From Bizionia sp. (GTDB lineage: Bacteria; Bacteroidota; Bacteroidia; Flavobacteriales; Flavobacteriaceae), in assembly GCA_018067115.1 (NCBI GenBank), contig JAGPVI010000181.1, positions 1 to 19,566 of the forward strand: a stretch of 19,566 bases of DNA. The letters run 5' to 3'. Both the position numbers and the translations under genes were made by a program. Shown one piece after another: positions 1 through 8,797 of the stretch (its first letter is position 1; every line of letters begins with the position of its first letter). The notes under the pieces are model-generated. The model was not told the DNA's origin and did not search any database. It was given only the letters and a program-made list of their open reading frames with translations.

Positions 1-776
1 AAAATAAAACGGCTAAATTTTTCTCTCATTTTTACAACCAGAGTTCGTATTTAATAGACCGAAAAATAAAACGGCAAGACAATACGTTTAACTTAAATCC
101 GTTTAAAAACGACAGTGAAACTGCCTTGGGATTACAGTCTAATTTTAGAAATGTTTTGTTTTTTAACCGCGGTAAACAACACTATACTACCTCTTATACC
201 TTTTTAACAAATAGTTCTAGAAATATTTTAACTGTTGGCTTTATTGCAAACTCACTTAAAAGTCATCAGCTACATTTTAATCATAAATTCGAAACAAGTT
301 GGTTAATTAATCTTCAAACGAGTTTGGAAACTAACGCCAGTGAAAGCGAAAATTTTATTAGCAAGAACTATAAGTTAGATGAAGAGCGACTCAACCCAAA
401 ACTTTCTTATTTATTAAACGATAATGTACGTTTTGATCTCTTTTATCAATTCACAAAAAAAGAAAATAGTATTGGTGATTTAGAAGTCTTAAACCAACAA
501 AAATATGGTGCTTCGTTTGCTATTAACAGCAATCAAAAAGCGGCAATATCGGGAGAATTCAATTTATTTTCAAATGCTTTTGAAGGCAATCAAAATTCAC
601 CTGTTGGCTACCAAATGCTAGAAGGATTGCAACCCGGAAGAAACTTAACGTGGAGTATTCTTGCTCAGAAAAAAATTACTAAATATTTAGATTTAAACTT
701 AACTTATTTTGGAAGAAAAAGTGAAACAAGTAAGACTATTCATACCGGCAACGTACAGCTAAAAGCTTATTTTTAA
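1..776 (+). CDS. C-terminal part of a large outer-membrane beta-barrel-like protein (5' truncated)
   Basis: The reading frame is open from position 3 with no stop until TAA at 774-776, so this is the last ~257 residues of a gene that begins before the window. The first in-frame start-like codon (TTG at 126) is internal and should not be taken as the start. The sequence alternates polar and aromatic/hydrophobic residues in short stretches separated by Asn/Ser/Lys-rich turns (for example FDLFYQFTKK, YLDLNLTYFGRKSE) and ends in a terminal Phe (QLKAYF). This fits the last strands of an outer-membrane beta-barrel, whose C-terminal aromatic residue is the usual BAM recognition signal. I recall similar C-termini in large flavobacterial proteins of unknown function, but I cannot name the family. 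No terminator is visible before the next gene, 43 bases away. The barrel assignment is inferred from pattern only. Confidence 0.6.
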   Translation, partial: NKTAKFFSHFYNQSSYLIDRKIKRQDNTFNLNPFKNDSETALGLQSNFRNVLFFNRGKQHYTTSYTFLTNSSRNILTVGFIANSLKSHQLHFNHKFETSWLINLQTSLETNASESENFISKNYKLDEERLNPKLSYLLNDNVRFDLFYQFTKKENSIGDLEVLNQQKYGASFAINSNQKAAISGEFNLFSNAFEGNQNSPVGYQMLEGLQPGRNLTWSILAQKKITKYLDLNLTYFGRKSETSKTIHTGNVQLKAYF

Positions 777-819
777 AAAGTAGACGCGCTAATCGCCAAA
801 AAACGCTTAACTTTAGCCC

Positions 820-1134
820 GTGAAATTTTTTGCAATCATATTATCTCTCTATTTAACTAGCCTTACCTGCATACCTTGCAGTGATGTGGCTGTAGATACA
901 CAAGAAAATACCGTTGCTTCTATAGAAATGGATAACGATCATTCTCCAAACGAACACGCTGCAGATTTGTGTTCGCCTTTTTGTACGTGCCAATGTTGCC
1001 ATATTGAAATTATCCCTTCTACAGACTTTACAGTTACTTTTACAAACATCGAAAACCCGCAGGAAACCCCGTCTTATTTCGAAAGCATAAGTAAAAACCA
1101 CAGCCTTAGCCTTCTGCAACCTCCACAGCTTTAA
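820..1134 (+). CDS. Small exported Cys/His-rich protein, DUF6660-like, heading the metal-efflux cluster
   Basis: A 104-residue protein. It starts with a short basic-hydrophobic signal sequence (MKFFAIILSLYLTSLTCIPC), so it probably acts in the periplasm or at the membrane. The start is GTG at 820: an in-frame TAG lies at 814-816, so no upstream start is possible, and the Met-Lys-Phe-Phe opening fits a signal peptide. The middle is acidic with scattered His (NDHSPNEHAADLC), followed by a compact cysteine cluster, CSPFCTCQCCH, with five Cys and one His in eleven residues, a plausible soft-metal site. The C-terminal ~40 residues are polar and unremarkable. From memory it resembles Bacteroidota DUF6660 proteins, which often sit directly upstream of CusA/CzcA pumps. 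No function is established. Its place 93 bases before the RND gene suggests metal binding, sensing or delivery to the pump; that is inference. It contains no known enzyme motif. Confidence 0.72.
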   Translation: MKFFAIILSLYLTSLTCIPCSDVAVDTQENTVASIEMDNDHSPNEHAADLCSPFCTCQCCHIEIIPSTDFTVTFTNIENPQETPSYFESISKNHSLSLLQPPQL

Positions 1135-1168
1135 TTCTACAAATAATCTGAATCTTTTCAGAACTTTT

Positions 1169-1189
1169 TTACACTATATAATAGTGTAA
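1169..1189. promoter_or_regulatory. Inverted repeat upstream of the RND pump gene, possible operator or RNA hairpin
   Basis: Perfect 8-base arms, TTACACTA (1169-1176) and TAGTGTAA (1182-1189), are separated by TATAA. The element lies in the 93-base gap between the small Cys-rich gene and the pump, 38 bases before the pump ATG. No T-tract follows the second arm, so it is not a standard intrinsic terminator on the plus strand. It could be the operator of a dimeric regulator or, in a shared transcript, a small hairpin that separates expression of the two genes. I do not recognise a known metalloregulator box. Confidence 0.45.
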
Positions 1190-1227
1190 CTTATACCATT
1201 TATTTAAAGAATTAAATCATAAACAGA

Positions 1228-4200
1228 ATGATTAATAAACTTATTGCCTTTTCAATTAACAACAAAATTGTAATCGCACTACTAACATTAGCCCTTATAG
1301 TTGGCGGTGTTTTCAGCATTTTAAAAGTGCCGGTAGATGCAGTACCAGACATTACAAACAATCAAGTACAAATTATTACTCAGGCTCCAAATTTAGGAAC
1401 TGAAGACATCGAGCAGTTTGTTACCTACCCCGTAGAATTAGCAGTTGCAAACTTACCCGAAGTTGAAGAAATAAGATCGGTTTCACGCTTTGGCCTATCG
1501 GTTGTAACCATAGTATTTAACGACAATCTCGACACGTATTTGCCACGTCAATTAGTAAGTGAAAAGCTAACTGAAATAAAAGCCAATATCCCCGAAGGTT
1601 TCGGGACACCTATGATGGGGCCAATCTCTACCGGATTGGGGGAAATTTACCAATACACTCTAGAAGTCGACCCCAAATTTAAAGATAACTACTCGACAAC
1701 AGAGCTGCGAACTATTCAAGACTGGATTATTCGTAGACAAATGGCAATGGTACCCGGAGTTGTAGAAGTAAATGCCTTTGGTGGAGGTATAAAACAATAT
1801 GAAGTTGCCGTTAATCCTAATCGCCTAAAAGCTATGGGCATTAGTATTAAAGACGTATTTACAGCTTTACAAAATAACAATCAGAATACGGGGGGTGCCT
1901 ATATAGAGAAGAATCATCAAGCCAATTTTATTAGAGGCGAAGGCTTAGCACGATCAATTTCAGACATTAACAAGATTGTTGTTGCCACTAACAACGGTAG
2001 CCCGGTAATTATAAAAGATATCGCCGATGTTAAATTTGGTACTGCAACACGCTACGGCGCATTAACAAAAAATGGTGAAGGTGAAGCTGTTGGTGGAATG
2101 ATTTTAATGCTGAAAGGCGCCAGTTCTAACACAGTAATTGATAACGTTACAAAAAGAATTGAAGCCATACAAAAAACACTACCTGAAGGTGTTACTATAA
2201 AACCTTTTTTAGACCGTAGCAAACTAATAGAAAACACAACCTCTACAGTTCAAAAAAATTTAGTTGAAGGCGCGTTGATTGTAATTTTTATCTTAATTTT
2301 TTTCCTTGGAAATTGGCGTGGCGGACTTATAGTCGCCTCTACTATCCCTTTGTCTTTATTATTTGCTTTTATACTAATGAATGTATTCGATGTCTGGGCA
2401 AACCTAATGAGCTTAGGCGCAATAGATTTCGGAATTATTGTAGATGGCGCGGTAATTATTGTAGAAAGCACCGTCTTTATAATGTATACCCAAATTAAAA
2501 AAGGGCAAAATCTCAATCAAGAAGACCGCGATAAACTCACGTTTTCGTCGAGTTCAAAAATGATGAATACCGCTTTTTTTGGTCAATTTATAATATTAAT
2601 TGTATTTCTTCCCATTTTAGCTTTAGAGGGTATTGAAGGTAAAATGTTTAGACCAATGGCATTAACCTTTATTTTCGCAATGCTTGGTGCTATGATTTTG
2701 TGTTTAACTTACGTACCAATGGTGACTTCATTGTTTTTAAAAGTCCCTGAAAATAACAAGAAAACGTGGGGTGACAGAATTGTTGTTTGGTTAGAAAACA
2801 AATACGAAAACGGTTTGATTAAAGCCTTTAAACGCGATAAGCTAATTATTGTGGCTTCTGTTATTTTACTTGCGCTTTCCAGCTTTTTATTCACAAGAAT
2901 GGGTGGTGAATTTATTCCGCAGTTGGATGAAGGTGATTTGGCTTTCCATGTCATTTTAAAACCTGGGAGTTCACTTTCTGAAACCATATCGGCTACCACC
3001 AAAGTCGAAAAACTAATTAAAAACAACTTTCCAGAAGTTAATGATATTATTAGTAGAATTGGCGTCGCCGAAGTTCCCACAGATCCAATGCCCATGGATC
3101 TCGCCGATGTTTTTGTTATTTTAAAACCGCAAAGCGAATGGACAAGCGCAGAAAACAAGGAAGAGCTTATTTCTAAAATGAAACACAAACTGCAAACCCT
3201 TCCTGGGCTAAGCTACGAGTTTTCGCAACCTATAGAAATGCGTTTTAACGAGCTAATTACCGGTGTACGAGAAGATATTGCCATAAAATTATATGGCGAC
3301 GATTTAACAATACTCTCACAAAAGGCTGAAGAAATTGGTAAGCGCGTTGCAAATATTGATGGTGTTGCCGATATGAAAGTTGAAGCTACAGCAGGCCAAC
3401 CACAAATTACTATTAATTACAATCGTAATAAAATTGCCCAATACGGCTTACAAATTAGCGATTTAAACACTTTAGTGGAAACCGCTTTTGCTGGTGGTGT
3501 GGCAGGAACTATTTTTGAAGGCGAACGTCGTTTTGACTTGGTAGTTCGGGTGTCGCAAGAATTACGAAAGGATTTAAACAGTGTTAAGAATTTATTTGTT
3601 TCACTACCTAATGGTTCTCAAATTGCTTTAAAAGAAGTCGCCGATATTAGTTTTAAACCCGGGCCAATGCAAATAAGTCGAGATAATACCAATCGTCGTG
3701 TGCATATTGGTATTAATGTAAGAGGCCGAGATATTAAATCTTTAGTGGAAGAGATTAAGGAAGAAATCAATTCAGAAATAACATTGCCTGCAGGCTATTA
3801 TATTCGTTATGGCGGTGCTTTCGAGAATTTAGAACGCGCCACCAATAAACTAAAAACGGTGGTTCCTATTTCGTTACTTCTTATTTTTGTTTTAATATTT
3901 TTTGCATTAAAATCCTTTAAACAAAGCCTTATGATTTATATGGCAATCCCCTTAGCGACTATTGGGGGAATTTTTTCATTATTAATTCGCGATATGCCGT
4001 TTAGTATTTCGGCAGGGGTGGGCTTCATAGTGCTTTTTGGTGTTGCCGTTTTAAACGGACTAGTGCTAATTAGTGGTTTTAATGAATTGAAAGAAGAAGG
4101 TGTTACAGATATTTCAGAACGTATTAAACAAGGAACAAAACGACGTATTCGACCTATTTTATTAACCGCATTAACCGATATGTTAGGCTTTTTACCAATG

Positions 4201-5565
4201 GCCATATCCTCATCATCGGGTTCTGAGGTACAACGCCCACTTGCCACGGTAGTAATTGGAGGGTTATTAACAGCTACTTTATTAACCTTGTTTGTTATAC
4301 CTATTTTATACCGATGGATTGAAACGCGAGAAGCGAACAAAAATCCTTCCACCGGAACTCGAAAAACAGTTTTAGCGTCAATAGCCATTGTATTTGGATT
4401 ATTTACAAGTTACGCACAAACACCGCCAGCACTTTCTATGGAAGAGGCTGTAAGTATTGCTTCCAAAAATCACCCAGCATTGACTGCTTCAGCGTTGCGC
4501 ATTACAAAAGAAAAGACGTTAAAAACTACGGCTTGGGATCTTGGTGAAACATCTATCTTTACAAGTGGTGAGGAAATAGGCCATAATAACCCTGCAACGT
4601 ATACTCGATTAGGAATTGGGCAATCTAGAATTGCGATTTTTGAAGGCCCTTCAAAAAACAAACTGGCTAAAAAGAATATTACTTTAGCGCAAGTTAATTA
4701 TCAATTGAGCGCCCTAGAAGTAGAACAGGCCGTTAAAAAAGCGTGGATAAAAAGCTACATATCAAAACGTATTTACGACTCTTACACAACGATTGATTCT
4801 ACATTTTCAGGACTTGAAAAAGCATTAAGGTTACGTTTTGAAACCGAAGCCATTTCAAAACTAGAGTATAATTCCACGAGCAATCAAGGAAAACTATTAT
4901 CTATTAAAAAGCACGTGGCTTATAACAATTACAAAATGGCTTTGGCACAATTTAACCAGCAGCTATTTAGTGATACGATTTATGCTATTAAAGCGACAGA
5001 CCTTATAGAACTAGAGCCTTTTAATATAAGTATAGACAGCACTTTAAAATCACATCCACTTTTAAAACAATGGGAAGCGGAATTGGAGGTTGCTAATGCC
5101 AAAACGAAAGTCGAAAAAGCTAGTTATTTACCAAAATTATCGGTTCAGTATGGTTTTCAAGAAGTTGCAGGCCAAACAGGATTTAATAGTTTTCAAATCG
5201 GGTTACAAATTCCTTTAATTTTTAATGCTACTCAAGGCAGAATAAAAGCTGCTAAATTAGAAGCTAAGATTATTCAAGAAAATATTAGATTAAACACAAG
5301 CGAAATACATACAACCTATTCCAATCTCGTTTCTCAATACATGTTAGATAAAGATAATTGGGATTTTTACAAATCTGAAGCTCTCCAACTAGCAATCGAA
5401 CAGCGAAAAGGCGCAACCCTATCTTATAAAGAAGGTGCGATGGATTATATCGCGTTTATTCAAACCTTAAAAGACGCTACCGAATTAGAAATTAACACTT
5501 GGCAAATTCTAGAATCGTATTTAATGAGTACGATTGCATTAGATTTTTTCATTTCAAATCAATAA
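1228..5565 (+). CDS. czcA: CzcA/CusA-type heavy-metal RND efflux pump fused to a TolC-like outer-membrane factor
   Basis: A 1445-residue fusion. Residues 1 to ~1035 are a complete HME-RND inner-membrane proton/metal antiporter: first helix after MINKLIAFSINN, the PVDAVPDITNNQVQ signature near residue 35, two halves each with a large periplasmic loop and a six-helix bundle, and the family's intramembrane proton-relay acids as D400, D406 and E413 (AIDFGIIVDGAVIIVE), spaced exactly as in CzcA. QPIEMRFNELITGVR in the porter domain looks like divalent-metal CzcA pumps more than Cu/Ag CusA, which favours Co/Zn/Cd export (inference). After a polar linker (TREANKNPSTGTRK) comes a signal-peptide-like segment ending SYAQTPP (about 1046-1064). 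Then ~380 residues match an outer-membrane efflux protein: EEAVSIASKNHPALTAS at the start, long alpha-helical coiled-coil stretches, and an internal repeat. A plain CzcA is ~1040 residues, so the extra length is this added subunit. The adaptor gene follows 6 bases downstream. Confidence 0.93.
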   Translation: MINKLIAFSINNKIVIALLTLALIVGGVFSILKVPVDAVPDITNNQVQIITQAPNLGTEDIEQFVTYPVELAVANLPEVEEIRSVSRFGLSVVTIVFNDNLDTYLPRQLVSEKLTEIKANIPEGFGTPMMGPISTGLGEIYQYTLEVDPKFKDNYSTTELRTIQDWIIRRQMAMVPGVVEVNAFGGGIKQYEVAVNPNRLKAMGISIKDVFTALQNNNQNTGGAYIEKNHQANFIRGEGLARSISDINKIVVATNNGSPVIIKDIADVKFGTATRYGALTKNGEGEAVGGMILMLKGASSNTVIDNVTKRIEAIQKTLPEGVTIKPFLDRSKLIENTTSTVQKNLVEGALIVIFILIFFLGNWRGGLIVASTIPLSLLFAFILMNVFDVWANLMSLGAIDFGIIVDGAVIIVESTVFIMYTQIKKGQNLNQEDRDKLTFSSSSKMMNTAFFGQFIILIVFLPILALEGIEGKMFRPMALTFIFAMLGAMILCLTYVPMVTSLFLKVPENNKKTWGDRIVVWLENKYENGLIKAFKRDKLIIVASVILLALSSFLFTRMGGEFIPQLDEGDLAFHVILKPGSSLSETISATTKVEKLIKNNFPEVNDIISRIGVAEVPTDPMPMDLADVFVILKPQSEWTSAENKEELISKMKHKLQTLPGLSYEFSQPIEMRFNELITGVREDIAIKLYGDDLTILSQKAEEIGKRVANIDGVADMKVEATAGQPQITINYNRNKIAQYGLQISDLNTLVETAFAGGVAGTIFEGERRFDLVVRVSQELRKDLNSVKNLFVSLPNGSQIALKEVADISFKPGPMQISRDNTNRRVHIGINVRGRDIKSLVEEIKEEINSEITLPAGYYIRYGGAFENLERATNKLKTVVPISLLLIFVLIFFALKSFKQSLMIYMAIPLATIGGIFSLLIRDMPFSISAGVGFIVLFGVAVLNGLVLISGFNELKEEGVTDISERIKQGTKRRIRPILLTALTDMLGFLPMAISSSSGSEVQRPLATVVIGGLLTATLLTLFVIPILYRWIETREANKNPSTGTRKTVLASIAIVFGLFTSYAQTPPALSMEEAVSIASKNHPALTASALRITKEKTLKTTAWDLGETSIFTSGEEIGHNNPATYTRLGIGQSRIAIFEGPSKNKLAKKNITLAQVNYQLSALEVEQAVKKAWIKSYISKRIYDSYTTIDSTFSGLEKALRLRFETEAISKLEYNSTSNQGKLLSIKKHVAYNNYKMALAQFNQQLFSDTIYAIKATDLIELEPFNISIDSTLKSHPLLKQWEAELEVANAKTKVEKASYLPKLSVQYGFQEVAGQTGFNSFQIGLQIPLIFNATQGRIKAAKLEAKIIQENIRLNTSEIHTTYSNLVSQYMLDKDNWDFYKSEALQLAIEQRKGATLSYKEGAMDYIAFIQTLKDATELEINTWQILESYLMSTIALDFFISNQ

Positions 5566-5571
5566 AAATTT

Positions 5572-6786
5572 ATGAAAACACGATATAACACTTACGCTAT
5601 TTTATTTCTTTTACTCCTAAGTTTAGGGTGTAAAAACACTTCAGATGAAAAGCAATCTACTTTAAAAAATGATACTGAAACACAAACAATAACTGAAGGT
5701 GACGACCATGCAAATGATGAGCATTCTGATCATATTGAGTTGTCAACATCGCAACTCTCCGATTTAAATATTACAATCGATACCATTTCAAACCGAAACA
5801 TGAGTGGGTACATTGAAGTCAACGGTACGTTAGGTGTTCCGCCACAAAACGAGGCGGTAATTACGACTACTATAGGCGCAAACATTAGCCAAATTAAAGT
5901 TATAGAAGGCGATTATGTTAAAAAAGGTCAAGTCGTTGCCTATATAACGCATCCAGATATTATTACTATCCAAACCGATTATTTGCAAACCTTAAATAAA
6001 TTGTCTTTTTTAGAGCAAGATTTTAAACGCCAGCAAACATTATACGATCAAGGTGTGGCATCTGGGCGCGATTACCAACAAGCAAAATCGACTTTTAATA
6101 GCACCTCTGGCTTGGCAAAAGGTTATGCTAGTCAATTGCGATTATTAGGATTATCTCCTCAACAAATAGAAGCAGGGAATATCGCCGAATCCGCACCACT
6201 ACGCAGTCCTATAAACGGTTACATCGAAAAAGTGTTTGTAAAATCAGGGCAATATGCACAGCCGCAAACTCCCTTAATAGAAATTGTAAATACTGAGCAT
6301 ATTCATTTAGATTTAATGGTGTATGAGAAAGATATTAGCAAAGTAAAAAACGGACAAACTGTACGATTTAATGTTGAATCCATAGGAAATACAGAGCTTA
6401 CAGCGAAAATATATTCGGTTGGTAAAACATTTGAAGACGGCCCAAAAGCCTTGCATATTCACGCAGAGATTGAAAATAAAAATAACCAATTAATACCCGG
6501 AATGTATGTTAATGCACAAATTATAACAGAAAACACCACCGAAAAAGCCATCGCTGAATCGGCAATTTTTCGAGATGGTGCTTATTCTTATGTTTTTGTT
6601 GCAAAAAAAATTAACGCATCTGTATGGGAGTTTACTCCAGAAGAAATTTTAATTAAAAACACCTCTAATGGTTTTTCTGCTTTTCAGTTTAAAAAACAAC
6701 AAGAAACAACTGTTTTGGTTGCTCAAAGTGGTGCATATTATTTAATTTCAGAATTAAAAAAAGGAGAAGCAGAACATTCACATTAA
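5572..6786 (+). CDS. CzcB/CusB-type periplasmic adaptor (membrane-fusion lipoprotein)
   Basis: A 404-residue adaptor that would bridge the RND pump and its outer-membrane channel. The N-terminus is a lipoprotein signal (MKTRYNTYAILFLLLLSLGC), with the lipobox Cys at residue 20. A disordered acidic/His stretch follows (EGDDHANDEHSDH, residues 42-54), a likely loose metal-binding tail. Next come the first lipoyl half (about 80-125, VIEGDYVKKGQVVAYITHP), an alpha-helical hairpin (about 130-190, YLQTLNKLSFLEQDFKRQQ), the second lipoyl half (SPINGYIEKVFVKSGQYA), a beta-barrel domain with the typical LIPGMYVNAQI, and a C-terminal membrane-proximal domain. The protein ends HSH, so His residues sit at both ends. 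ATG lies 6 bases after the pump stop, so the genes are surely co-transcribed. It is a normal length for the family. The metal cannot be read from the sequence alone. Confidence 0.92.
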   Translation: MKTRYNTYAILFLLLLSLGCKNTSDEKQSTLKNDTETQTITEGDDHANDEHSDHIELSTSQLSDLNITIDTISNRNMSGYIEVNGTLGVPPQNEAVITTTIGANISQIKVIEGDYVKKGQVVAYITHPDIITIQTDYLQTLNKLSFLEQDFKRQQTLYDQGVASGRDYQQAKSTFNSTSGLAKGYASQLRLLGLSPQQIEAGNIAESAPLRSPINGYIEKVFVKSGQYAQPQTPLIEIVNTEHIHLDLMVYEKDISKVKNGQTVRFNVESIGNTELTAKIYSVGKTFEDGPKALHIHAEIENKNNQLIPGMYVNAQIITENTTEKAIAESAIFRDGAYSYVFVAKKINASVWEFTPEEILIKNTSNGFSAFQFKKQQETTVLVAQSGAYYLISELKKGEAEHSH

Positions 6787-6797
6787 TTTAGAGCATT

Positions 6798-8771
6798 ATG
6801 AAAGAGTACGAGCACACCAAAAACAAACATAATCACAACCACTTGTTAGGAGAACGAACCGAGCTCTATTTTGCGATTGCAAGCGGTATATTCTTAGCAC
6901 TTGGTTTTGGATTGTCTTTTGTGTCGGTAATAAATGAATGGATACCTTTAACCTGCTATATTTTGGCGTATTTTTTTGGTGGTGTATTTGCTCTCAAAGA
7001 AGCCACTGAAAAAATTAGAAAAGGAGAATTCGAAATTGATTTTTTAATGATTGTTGCTGCTATCGGTGCAGCATATATTGGCAGTTGGGCAGAAGGTGCC
7101 TTACTTCTATTTTTGTTTAGTTTAGGTCACGCTTTAGAACATTTTGCGATGAATAAAGCAAAAAAATCTATTGAAGCTTTAGGCGAGTTATCTCCTAAAA
7201 TAGCCTTGTTAAAAAAAGGAAAATCACTACAAGAAATCGCTATTGAAGACTTGCAGATAAATGATATAATCGTTGTTAAACCAAATACAAAAATTGCTGC
7301 CGATGGCGTAATAATTAAAGGGAGCAGTAGCATTAACCAAGCCTCTATTACAGGCGAAAGTATGCCAGTGGACAAAACATTTATAATAAACCCCGATGAC
7401 TTACCCGATTTTAAGAACATCGATAATTCTCACGTCGTTTTTACAGGTACAATAAATGGAGACAGCGCATTAGAAGTTAAAGTTTTAAAGCTAAGCAAAG
7501 ATTCTTCAATTTCAAGATTGGTAAAAATGGTTAGCGAAGTGGAAACCCATAAATCGCCGACGCAACGTTTAACAAAACGCTTTGAAAAATGGTTTGTTCC
7601 TGCTGTTATTATATTAGTAATTACGCTCTGTTTCGCGTATTTAGTAATAGACGAATCTTTTAGAGACAGTTTATACCGTGCTATTACTGTTTTAGTAGCT
7701 GCTAGCCCATGTGCTCTAGCTATTTCAACACCAAGTGCCGTGCTTAGTGGTGTGGCGAGAGCTGCAAAAAAAGGGGTGCTCATAAAAGGAGGACGGGCTT
7801 TAGAAGATTTAGGAAGTTTAGACACGATAGCTTTCGATAAAACAGGAACCTTAACCGAAGGTAAACCGAAATTAACAAATGCTATTGCTTTAAATGGTTA
7901 TGATGAAACCGCTTTTCTTCAGTTGGTGTTAGATGTGGAGAGTTTAAGTAATCATCCACTAGCAAAAGCAATTTCTAAGGATATAAAAGAGCAGTATAAT
8001 TTAACCGAAACACATTCTGCATCTCAAATTAAAGCCATACAAGGCAAAGGCATTCAGGCAAAATATAACGACCAATCGGTTTATATTGGTAATGCTATTT
8101 TAATACAAGACCAAGATGTTGTGCTATCTGAAACTGTAAAACAACAAACCGAAGATTTATTAACTGGCGGACAAACAGTTATGCTTGTTGCTTTTAATAA
8201 CGAAATTATAGGGCTATTAAGTGTTATGGATGTACCACGGGCTACTGCAAAAAGCACTTTAGAGCATTTAAAACGTATAGGGATAAAAAAGATGGTAATG
8301 CTTACCGGCGACCATCAAAATGTGGGTGATGCAATTGCTGAGCTAATAGGCTTAACCGAAGCTCGAGGTGGTTTATTACCAGAAGATAAGGTAAAGGCAA
8401 TCCAAGAATTAAAAGCCAACAATAACAAAGTAGCAATGGTAGGTGACGGTGTAAACGATTCTCCAGCTATGGCAAATAGCACCGTTGGTATCGCAATGGG
8501 TGCTGCTGGTAGCGATGTTGCTTTAGAAACGGCAGATGTTGCCTTAATGTCCGATAAAATTGAAGCACTCCCTTTTGTTATCGCTTTAAGTCGTGCATCG
8601 AAAAGAATTATAAAACAAAACCTATGGATTAGTCTAGGTATTGTTGCCTTTCTAGTTCCTGCTACATTGTTTGGATTTGCAAATATTGGTATTGCTGTTG
8701 TAATCCATGAGGGTTCTACCCTTTTAGTTGTAATTAATGCTTTGCGTTTATTGCGATTCGATATTGAATGA
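6798..8771 (+). CDS. Heavy-metal-translocating P1B-type ATPase, P1B-4-like (SPC / HEGST)
   Basis: A 657-residue metal-exporting ATPase of the inner membrane. It has the actuator TGES (185-188), the SPC metal site in the core helix (S303-P304-C305, replacing the usual CPC), phosphorylation motif DKTGT with D347, SNHPLAKAI in the nucleotide domain, MLTGDH, hinge GDGVND (549-554), and HEGST (637-641) in the last membrane segment. SPC plus HEG[GS]T is the published signature of subgroup P1B-4, linked to Co2+, Ni2+, Fe2+ and sometimes Zn2+ export. There is no N-terminal HMA domain; instead the first 15 residues carry four His (EHTKNKHNHNH), a plausible metal-collecting tail. I count about four hydrophobic segments before the actuator domain, although P1B-4 proteins are usually described with a reduced N-terminal set. 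The gene follows the adaptor by 11 bases and ends the operon before a strong terminator. It would supply the periplasm with metal for the RND pump. Confidence 0.94.
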   Translation: MKEYEHTKNKHNHNHLLGERTELYFAIASGIFLALGFGLSFVSVINEWIPLTCYILAYFFGGVFALKEATEKIRKGEFEIDFLMIVAAIGAAYIGSWAEGALLLFLFSLGHALEHFAMNKAKKSIEALGELSPKIALLKKGKSLQEIAIEDLQINDIIVVKPNTKIAADGVIIKGSSSINQASITGESMPVDKTFIINPDDLPDFKNIDNSHVVFTGTINGDSALEVKVLKLSKDSSISRLVKMVSEVETHKSPTQRLTKRFEKWFVPAVIILVITLCFAYLVIDESFRDSLYRAITVLVAASPCALAISTPSAVLSGVARAAKKGVLIKGGRALEDLGSLDTIAFDKTGTLTEGKPKLTNAIALNGYDETAFLQLVLDVESLSNHPLAKAISKDIKEQYNLTETHSASQIKAIQGKGIQAKYNDQSVYIGNAILIQDQDVVLSETVKQQTEDLLTGGQTVMLVAFNNEIIGLLSVMDVPRATAKSTLEHLKRIGIKKMVMLTGDHQNVGDAIAELIGLTEARGGLLPEDKVKAIQELKANNNKVAMVGDGVNDSPAMANSTVGIAMGAAGSDVALETADVALMSDKIEALPFVIALSRASKRIIKQNLWISLGIVAFLVPATLFGFANIGIAVVIHEGSTLLVVINALRLLRFDIE

Positions 8772-8797
8772 GCACATTCGTTTAAACTAATTTCATA

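Noticed and set aside
126..776. A complete 216-residue gene starting at 126.
   Set aside because: The start is TTG and the frame is open to the window edge with the same beta-strand-like composition, so it is the end of a longer gene.
1148..1170. Possible intrinsic terminator between the small Cys-rich gene and the pump (CTGAA / TTCAG arms followed by a T-run).
   Set aside because: The stem is only 5 bp and A/T-rich, and the T-run is offset by three bases (AAC). It is too weak to call, although weak attenuation cannot be excluded.
3936..4388. Minus-strand open frames inside the RND gene (here and at 2709-3188).
   Set aside because: They are antisense to a strongly conserved pump sequence, have low-complexity translations without recognisable motifs, and lack promoter or start context.
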